This document shows positions 5,329 to 10,488 of a stretch of 10,488 nt of DNA, piece by piece (position 1 is the first letter of the stretch; every line of letters starts with the position of its first letter). A model generated the notes under the pieces. It did no database searches. It saw nothing but the letters and a program-made list of their open reading frames with translations, and was not told where the DNA came from. The stretch spans positions 1 to 10,488 of the forward strand of contig CAYJKW010000073.1 in assembly GCA_964370765.1 (NCBI GenBank). Direction: 5' to 3'. The position numbers and the translations under genes were made by a program. This stretch comes from CAYJBH01 sp964370765 (GTDB lineage: Bacteria > Bacillota > Clostridia > Oscillospirales > Ruminococcaceae).

Positions 5329-7134
5329 TTACCGTAATATATTAGTGTATAACTCCATCATCTGTGGCTTATTAATAGCTACTGGATTATTACCCAGCCG
5401 TTGTAGGTTAACCGACTCTACGAACAAGTTTATATCGGCATCGACTTTTATGGTGGGCATATTTAAACCTAATTTATCAGCTATTGATTCGATGCTTGTT
5501 GCAACCTCTGCCAATGAACTTTTAGAAAATATGTTGCATATAGCAGAGAATCTTTGTTGCAGGTCACTATTAACCTGCTGTGACTCCATAAACCTCATTA
5601 TATGTGGTAGGCAAAGGATCACAGCATGACCATGAGATATACCGTACAAACTGCTTAGCTTGTAGCTCATTGCATGTGCAGCTGTAGTCTTTGATATATT
5701 TATTGCCTTGCCGCTAAGGTTCGCAGCATTTAACATGCCATAATTCTTTGTACTATCCCCTGCAATATAGGCATCTAAATTATTAAGGATATATTTAAGT
5801 CCTGTTACTGCATATTCTTGTGACTGAACAGTAGCCCCCATAGCCCATATAGACTCTATACACTGTGACATAGCATCCATGACTGTACACTTTTTTTGGT
5901 AATCCGGTAGCTTTGTAAGAAAGTCCGGTATAAGTCCTACCAGATCAGGAAGTAGACTATCATGTTCGATAGATTTTTTTTCACCATCAAAATATAAAAC
6001 AGCAAAGGTAGTCGATTCGCTTCCGGTTCCTGCTGTTGTAGGTATTACTATTATCTTTAAAGGTGAATAATTAATTTCTCCGTTAATAAAGGTTTGTTTT
6101 GAATCGGTCGACATGTATCCCTTTATACATTTTGATACATCAATAGCACTGCCACCGCCAATAGCTATAATACAATCACAGCCACTATCTGCAAACAACT
6201 TTGCCCCTTGAACAACCTCTTCGTATTTTGGATTTGGGGAATAGCCACTAAAAATTTGTGAATCGGCAATCGTACCCTTAAGCTCTTGCGCTAAACCTAA
6301 CCTACCGGTATTTTCTCCGCAGACAAACAGTGGCTTTGAAAGGCCGTTAATTTTAAGGTACTGCAAAATAATTTCTGTCGAAAACCCCTCGGTAATGATA
6401 GTTTGTTCAGCATAGTCATAATATCTTATTGCCTCGCTAACACGGTGCAAATCCTCGGCTGTGTCTATCTCCTCCATGTAATTATCTTTGTATGAAAATG
6501 CAGCTATATCCAGATCACCGGCTATCTCGTTTAGGGCATTCTCGGCATACACCTTAACATCTCCATCATTACAGTACTGCTCAATTTTTTTCATCCATAA
6601 AGAAAATGTATTTTCAGAAAGCTTGTAAAACGGCTGAAATGCATGGCAATCCTTACCAAATATGTCTATAGCAACCTTAACTATTCGTCCGTCCCTTACC
6701 TCTGCTTTAAAATCTTTTTCCGGCAACGGTAGTTCAATATTTACACAGCCCAGATTTTTAACTCCTGATGTTAATATCTTGCGAACAAAGTTGCAGTTAA
6801 AAACTAGGTCACCATGTAACATTAGCACTTCGCCCTTTATCTGTTCTTTCGCTAGATAAAGTGAATAGATGTAGTTTGTTTTATCATAAACAGGATTATT
6901 TACAAAGGTAAAGTTAAGGCCTTTAAACTCACATCTCTTTGTTTGCTCGATAAGTTGGTGCTCAAATGCCCCTGTTGTAACTACAAAATTCTTAACACCG
7001 CAGTCTTTTAGCACTCTTATCTGCCTTGCAAATATCGTCTCGCCATTTCTTAACCTAACCATCGCTTTATGTTTATCATGGGTAAGCTCACCCATTCTGT
7101 TTCCTATGCCGGAATTTAGTATAATAGCAGTCAT
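5329..7134 (-). CDS. Fusion: phosphonate nucleotidyltransferase + phosphonoacetaldehyde reductase
   Basis: A 601-residue two-domain enzyme. Residues 1 to about 235 are a GT-A-fold nucleotidyltransferase like LicC and PntC, with LNSGIGNRMGELT (6-18), K23 and the metal-site motif LHGDLVF (106-112). Residues about 245-601 are an iron-type alcohol dehydrogenase: GGGSAIDVSK (326-335) and TTAGTGSE (366-373) bind NAD(P)H, and D420, H487 and H501/H503 (ISHGHAV) are metal-site residues. The position of the second usual ligand is Q424 (DAMSQ), a change I recall from phosphonoacetaldehyde reductases. With PEP mutase and decarboxylase next door, the natural reading is reduction of phosphonoacetaldehyde to 2-hydroxyethylphosphonate, then activation with CTP to CMP-HEP. 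Use of CTP is inferred. It starts 1 bp after the PEP mutase stop and is last in the operon. Confidence 0.88.
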   Translation of the reverse strand: MTAIILNSGIGNRMGELTHDKHKAMVRLRNGETIFARQIRVLKDCGVKNFVVTTGAFEHQLIEQTKRCEFKGLNFTFVNNPVYDKTNYIYSLYLAKEQIKGEVLMLHGDLVFNCNFVRKILTSGVKNLGCVNIELPLPEKDFKAEVRDGRIVKVAIDIFGKDCHAFQPFYKLSENTFSLWMKKIEQYCNDGDVKVYAENALNEIAGDLDIAAFSYKDNYMEEIDTAEDLHRVSEAIRYYDYAEQTIITEGFSTEIILQYLKINGLSKPLFVCGENTGRLGLAQELKGTIADSQIFSGYSPNPKYEEVVQGAKLFADSGCDCIIAIGGGSAIDVSKCIKGYMSTDSKQTFINGEINYSPLKIIVIPTTAGTGSESTTFAVLYFDGEKKSIEHDSLLPDLVGLIPDFLTKLPDYQKKCTVMDAMSQCIESIWAMGATVQSQEYAVTGLKYILNNLDAYIAGDSTKNYGMLNAANLSGKAINISKTTAAHAMSYKLSSLYGISHGHAVILCLPHIMRFMESQQVNSDLQQRFSAICNIFSKSSLAEVATSIESIADKLGLNMPTIKVDADINLFVESVNLQRLGNNPVAINKPQMMELYTNILR

Positions 7135-7135
7135 A

Positions 7136-8446
7136 TTAATAGTCTTCCGGAATTAATGTAAGTATCTCTTTTATCGACATGCATATATCGTCCGCCTCTT
7201 TCGCACGCCCATTTTCAAGTATCGCTTTAGCAACATTCTGCATAGCGGGAAATCCACTTCTTGTAAGCTGATTCGCATATATTACTATATTAACACCATG
7301 AGCCTCAAACTCGTCCTCGGTCACTGAATTAAAGGATGTAGGAACAACAACAAGTGGTGTTGTTTTATTTTTCGCTCTAAACTCTTTGCAGAACTCAAAA
7401 ATCTCGTCCGGCTCCTTTCGCCTTGAGTGTATCATTATTCCATCTGCACCTGCCTGTACATATGCAAAGGCTCTTTTAAGTGCATCCTGCATCCCCTGCT
7501 CCAGAATTAGGCTTTCTACCCTTGCAATAAGGTAAAAATCTTCCGTTTTAAGAGCTGCTTTACCGGCAGAGATTTTTGCACTAAAATTTTCAATGCTATC
7601 CTGCATCTGCTCTACATCTGTTCCAAACAGTGAGTTTTTCTTTAAACCTATCTTGTCCTCAATAATTACTGCCGAAACACCTATACGCTCAAGGGTTCTA
7701 ATATTATATACAAAATGTTCTACCAACCCGCCGGTATCCGCATCTATAATTATCGGTTTTGTCGTGACATCCATTATCTCATCGACGGTGTTAAGCCTTG
7801 CAGACATATCTAATAGTTCTATATCCGGTTTACCCCTTGAGGTGGAGTCGCAAAGGCTAGAACACCACATTGCATCAAACTGATGTGTTTTGCCGTCCTT
7901 TAATACAACGGTATTTTCTGCAATAAGTCCTGTTATACCGCTATGTGCCTCTATTACCGATACCAATGATTTCATCTCAAGTAGTTTTTTTAGTCTACCT
8001 CTTCTTATATCGGGAATAGATAAATCTCTACGTTGCGATGCTTCTAACTTTTTGTAGTCCTCATTATCAGAAAAAGGAAACTCCACAAGCTGGCCACCGT
8101 ATGTTTTGAGGCATTCAACAACTTCATCCCTTATAGGTTTTTGAAATCCACTTACCCAATCATCGCCATGTACAACATAATCCGGCCTATATTTAAAAAT
8201 ATTGTCGGCATAGCTAAGGGTATCTTGTATAACAACCTTTTCCACACCTTTAATTCCCTCTATCAGCTTTGAGCGCTCTACGTAATTAAGTATAGGAAAT
8301 CGCTTAAAGCTTGCAACAGCCCTATCAGATAATACCCCGATTGTAAGGCAACCAAGTTCTGCGGCCTTACTAATTATTGCAATGTGTCCACCATGAATTA
8401 TATCGGTGCCAAAACACATATATACACTTTTTTCCTTTTCAGCCAT
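7136..8446 (-). CDS. aepX: Phosphoenolpyruvate mutase with N-terminal cytidylyltransferase-like domain
   Basis: A 436-residue protein that makes the C-P bond by turning PEP into phosphonopyruvate. The mutase domain (about 150-430) shows the diagnostic EDKIGLKKNS (263-272), which separates PEP mutase from isocitrate lyases, plus metal-site DADTGG (235-240) and RGKPDIE (204-210). The N-terminal domain (1-140) belongs to the HIGH-motif cytidylyltransferases, with HGGH (18-21) and HGDDW (93-97). This arrangement and length match AepX of Bacteroides, as I recall it. The triphosphate-binding ISSTxL motif expected near residue 130 is replaced by NEDYKKL, so the domain may not be catalytic. The gene starts 2 bp after the decarboxylase stop, with AAGAGG inside that gene's end. 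Confidence 0.95.
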   Translation of the reverse strand: MAEKEKSVYMCFGTDIIHGGHIAIISKAAELGCLTIGVLSDRAVASFKRFPILNYVERSKLIEGIKGVEKVVIQDTLSYADNIFKYRPDYVVHGDDWVSGFQKPIRDEVVECLKTYGGQLVEFPFSDNEDYKKLEASQRRDLSIPDIRRGRLKKLLEMKSLVSVIEAHSGITGLIAENTVVLKDGKTHQFDAMWCSSLCDSTSRGKPDIELLDMSARLNTVDEIMDVTTKPIIIDADTGGLVEHFVYNIRTLERIGVSAVIIEDKIGLKKNSLFGTDVEQMQDSIENFSAKISAGKAALKTEDFYLIARVESLILEQGMQDALKRAFAYVQAGADGIMIHSRRKEPDEIFEFCKEFRAKNKTTPLVVVPTSFNSVTEDEFEAHGVNIVIYANQLTRSGFPAMQNVAKAILENGRAKEADDICMSIKEILTLIPEDY

Positions 8447-8448
8447 TA

Positions 8449-9597
8449 TTAAACCTCTTGAATATTCTTGTTTTCTGATAGGGTTTTCATAAACATCAAT
8501 TTGTTCTCTGTCGGACTGCTTGTAGGTCTACCGAGATCATCCCTTGACCCTATCGCAGACTTAACCTCAATAAAAATCGGACCCTCTTTATCAGTTACTT
8601 CGTTTAGCAACGCTAATAATTCTACCATATCCTTTGCCGATTTTGCGTAGCTGTAACCACACGCCTTTGCTACACCTACAATATCTACTACGCCGGCTGC
8701 GGTGGGTTGCCCGCCAACCGATTCATGTGACATGTTGTTAATAACGACATGCACAATGTTTTTTGGCTTTTGTGCAGCTATGGTGGCCATTGCACCCATA
8801 TGCATTAGTGCTGCACCGTCACCATCTATACACCATATCCTTTTGTGCTCTTTGTTAAGTGCTATACCAAGGGCTATGGCGGAGCTATGACCCATAGATC
8901 CTACCGTTAAAAAATCATTCCCATGGGAATGGTTATGCTTTTCCCTAAGTTCAAACATCTCGCGCGAGGTTTTACCGGTTGTGCACACAAATATATCTTC
9001 GGCATAGTTGCTAACTATGGTCTCGATTATCTCCTCACGTTTAAGGGTGTTTGCATTTTTATAGCTTGTCTTTTCACTATTACTTAGCCCGCCTTTTTTT
9101 ATAACAAAGGCGACACTTTTTCCGTTTTTAACTAGCCCTGAATAGCTTGTTAGTGTTTTCTCAAGCATCTCCTGCGTGTAATTCTTATCTACTATACTAT
9201 AACTTATATCTAGCACATCAAGCATCTCAAGGGTGGTTTTCCCCTGAAAAACATGCTGTGGCTCATCCGGTACATCAGGCTCGCCCCTCCACCCTATCAC
9301 ATACACACATCCTATACCATAAACATCTTTACTGGTAAGGGATGAAACAGGATTGACTATATTTCCTATCCCACTATTTTGTAGATAGATGCAAGGAGTT
9401 TTTCCGGTAGCCAGATGATAGCCGGATGCTATTGCAACGGCATTGCCCTCATTTACAGTTATTATATGGTTATCACAAAGACCATAACTGTCTATAAGAT
9501 AGTCACACAGTGGCTTTAAAAGAGAGTCGGGTACACCGGTATAAAATTCTGTTCCTAAGGTTTCTTTTAGCGCATCATGAAAAATTTTTACTAACAT
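8449..9597 (-). CDS. aepY: Phosphonopyruvate decarboxylase
   Basis: A 382-residue thiamine-diphosphate enzyme that converts phosphonopyruvate to phosphonoacetaldehyde and CO2. This irreversible step pulls the unfavourable PEP mutase reaction forward. It has GVPDSLLKPL at 21-30, the catalytic glutamate E50 in NEGNAVAIASGYHLATG, NSGIGN (74-79), and the ThDP/Mg2+ motif starting at GDGAALMHMGA (259-269) and ending at NN (287-288), followed by HESVGGQPT. Length and motifs match the AepY/Fom2 group rather than pyruvate or sulfopyruvate decarboxylases, and the adjacent PEP mutase confirms the assignment. The ATG at 9597 follows AGGATATATTTAA, a somewhat distant ribosome binding site. It is the first intact gene after the decayed membrane gene. 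Confidence 0.95.
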   Translation of the reverse strand: MLVKIFHDALKETLGTEFYTGVPDSLLKPLCDYLIDSYGLCDNHIITVNEGNAVAIASGYHLATGKTPCIYLQNSGIGNIVNPVSSLTSKDVYGIGCVYVIGWRGEPDVPDEPQHVFQGKTTLEMLDVLDISYSIVDKNYTQEMLEKTLTSYSGLVKNGKSVAFVIKKGGLSNSEKTSYKNANTLKREEIIETIVSNYAEDIFVCTTGKTSREMFELREKHNHSHGNDFLTVGSMGHSSAIALGIALNKEHKRIWCIDGDGAALMHMGAMATIAAQKPKNIVHVVINNMSHESVGGQPTAAGVVDIVGVAKACGYSYAKSAKDMVELLALLNEVTDKEGPIFIEVKSAIGSRDDLGRPTSSPTENKLMFMKTLSENKNIQEV

Positions 9598-9608
9598 TTA
9601 AATATATC

Positions 9609-10065
9609 CTATATTACAAACGTAATTTCTCGTTCCGTTTCTATGATCAACTTGCTCGCTTGATCATAGAGGCAGTTGCCAATATTTATTAACGTATTTC
9701 TACTATCCTCCATATATACTTCAAGCTCAGATATATGCCCAGTAAATTCAATTCTAATAAACGCATCATGGCATTCCGTATCGGGATCATCAATTGGCCT
9801 GTAGATAGCCTGCAAAAGAAATACCGAATATTAAGGCCGTAATAATATCTCGCAGTTTTTTCGGCATCAACCCTAATATTGCTGTTAATGCTATAATAGC
9901 CAAAAGCGTTAGTATAAAAAACACACCAAAGCTCTCTTTAGGGGTAATATTAAAGGTAGCCACATTTGCCGCTATCGTTTCAATCGGCCCTAAAAACAAA
10001 AAGGTAACCGAAAAAAACACTATCACCAATATCTGTGGTAAAAGCTCGGTTAGGCGTTTTTTTTA
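9609..10065 (-). pseudogene. Remnant of a large membrane protein gene
   Basis: Two out-of-step fragments. The first codes for about 90 residues, KKRLTELLPQILVIVFF onward, with membrane segments at about 8-27, 44-63 and 72-88, and ends in GYLQAN at a TGA (9790-9792). This looks like the start of a large polytopic membrane protein of the kind found in cell-surface polysaccharide loci (from memory). No usable start is left: GGGGAGGA (10076-10083) is followed by ATA and an A8 run (10057-10064) that puts KKRL out of frame and directly after a TAA. The second fragment (to 9609) encodes DDPDTECHDAFIRIEFTG and on to TEREITFVI, a soluble beta-type tail. A deletion of the middle plus frameshifts explains both. 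Two small real genes are less likely, because both would need TTG starts without ribosome binding sites. Confidence 0.65.
9640..9670. repeat. Perfect 11-bp inverted repeat upstream of the decarboxylase gene
   Basis: TCTATGATCAA (9640-9650) and TTGATCATAGA (9660-9670) pair perfectly around a 9-base spacer, 43 bases before the decarboxylase start. It lies within the 3' part of the decayed membrane gene. It could form an mRNA hairpin in the operon transcript or be a protein-binding site, and no T-tract follows it. Confidence 0.6.
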
Positions 10066-10088
10066 TTGCTATTATCCTCCCCATACTA

Positions 10089-10488
10089 CTAACTCTTCCC
10101 TCTGTTTTTAAGGCTTTTTAGTATATATTCAGCCTCCACCTTTTTGCTGTTTCCAAAGTTAAATAGTAGTTCACCACGCAACTTCTCAATCTCTTTTTCG
10201 TAGCTAGTGTAGTTATCTAAAATTTCTTCCACACTCTTATTAATATTCTCAACCTCCTCTTTATTAAGCTCTATGCCTATTTTATTTCGTAGAGTTAGGT
10301 ATACCGGTTCGATATCAAGCTCCTCCCATTTGGAGTTTGCAACCTTCATCTCGGTATTAATAAAGATAGAGGGTTTTAATGTGGCAAGTGAATACTCATA
10401 GGCAACACCCGACCAATCGGTTATTAAGATATCGGCAGCATATACCGTATCGTTTGAGGAAAAATCCGTCTGTATTATCAACTTTTCC
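10089..10488 (-). CDS. CDP-glycerol glycerophosphotransferase-family enzyme, C-terminal part
   Basis: The last about 132 residues of a TagB/TagF-type polymerase. The reading frame is open through the right edge, so the true start is outside the window, and the TTG at 10481 is internal. The key stretch is SSNDTVYAADILITDWSGVA, the donor-binding end of the glycosyltransferase-like fold, with the D-x-S pattern (DWS) of CDP-glycerol:poly(glycerophosphate) transferases. It is followed by KPSIFINTEMKV and a charged, helical tail. Enzymes of this family transfer glycerol phosphate or ribitol phosphate from CDP donors onto teichoic acids and capsules at the inner face of the membrane. In this operon it could build the acceptor polymer, or possibly use CMP-activated hydroxyethylphosphonate. 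The donor cannot be told from this fragment. Confidence 0.85.
   Translation of the reverse strand, partial: EKLIIQTDFSSNDTVYAADILITDWSGVAYEYSLATLKPSIFINTEMKVANSKWEELDIEPVYLTLRNKIGIELNKEEVENINKSVEEILDNYTSYEKEIEKLRGELLFNFGNSKKVEAEYILKSLKNRGKS

Noticed and set aside
9609..9815. A separate 68-residue protein starting at TTG 9815
   Set aside because: Its first residues overlap the membrane fragment in another frame and are not natural protein sequence. Only the part from DDPDTECHD looks like real coding remnant.
9790..10029. A separate 79-residue membrane protein starting at TTG 10029
   Set aside because: TTG 10029 lies inside the first membrane segment, has no ribosome binding site, and the same frame encodes a better N-terminus (KKRLTELLPQ) further upstream. 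It is treated as part of the decayed gene.

Overview
The window is AT-rich, densely coded DNA with strong AGGAGG-type ribosome binding sites, TTGACA/TATAAT-type promoters, a tRNA gene with an encoded CCA end and a teichoic-acid-type polymerase fragment. This points to a low-GC Gram-positive bacterium (Bacillota). The Crp/Fnr, thioredoxin and YeeE/YedE gene set and the style of the pentapeptide protein suggest an anaerobic member of the Clostridia. The species cannot be told from the sequence alone.

Layout. Positions 182-793 (minus): a pentapeptide-repeat protein. 1041-1337 (plus): a small zinc-ribbon-like protein with its own promoter and a hairpin terminator. 1409-2557 (minus): a two-gene operon encoding an SPFH/band-7 membrane protein and a 60-residue ribbon-helix-helix (Arc-like) DNA-binding protein. 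Its promoter lies inside a perfect 11-bp inverted repeat that is probably the repressor's own operator. 2785-2876 (plus): tRNA-Ser(GCU), with promoter and terminator. 2990-5265 (plus): a sulfur/redox module made of a Crp/Fnr-family regulator, a thioredoxin and two half-size YeeE/YedE sulfur transporters. A perfect TGTGAC-N3-GTCACA palindrome sits where a class II activator would bind in front of the thioredoxin gene. A strong hairpin at 5284-5320 separates this module from the convergent operon that follows.

5329-10488 (minus, read from right to left): a phosphonate biosynthesis operon next to cell-envelope polymer genes. In order of transcription it holds the C-terminal end of a CDP-glycerol glycerophosphotransferase-type enzyme (cut by the window edge), a decayed membrane-protein gene, phosphonopyruvate decarboxylase, PEP mutase with an N-terminal cytidylyltransferase-like domain, and a fusion of a nucleotidyltransferase with an iron-type alcohol dehydrogenase. 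The last three genes are 1-2 bp apart.

The enzymes fit the route PEP -> phosphonopyruvate -> phosphonoacetaldehyde -> 2-hydroxyethylphosphonate (HEP) -> CMP-HEP (inferred), with HEP then probably moved onto a surface polymer. No 2-aminoethylphosphonate transaminase is present in the window. The most interesting points are the reductase-nucleotidyltransferase fusion, the apparent loss of the triphosphate-binding motif in the other nucleotidyltransferase-like domain (on PEP mutase), the wrecked membrane gene inside the operon, and two operator/regulator pairs that can be predicted from sequence alone.
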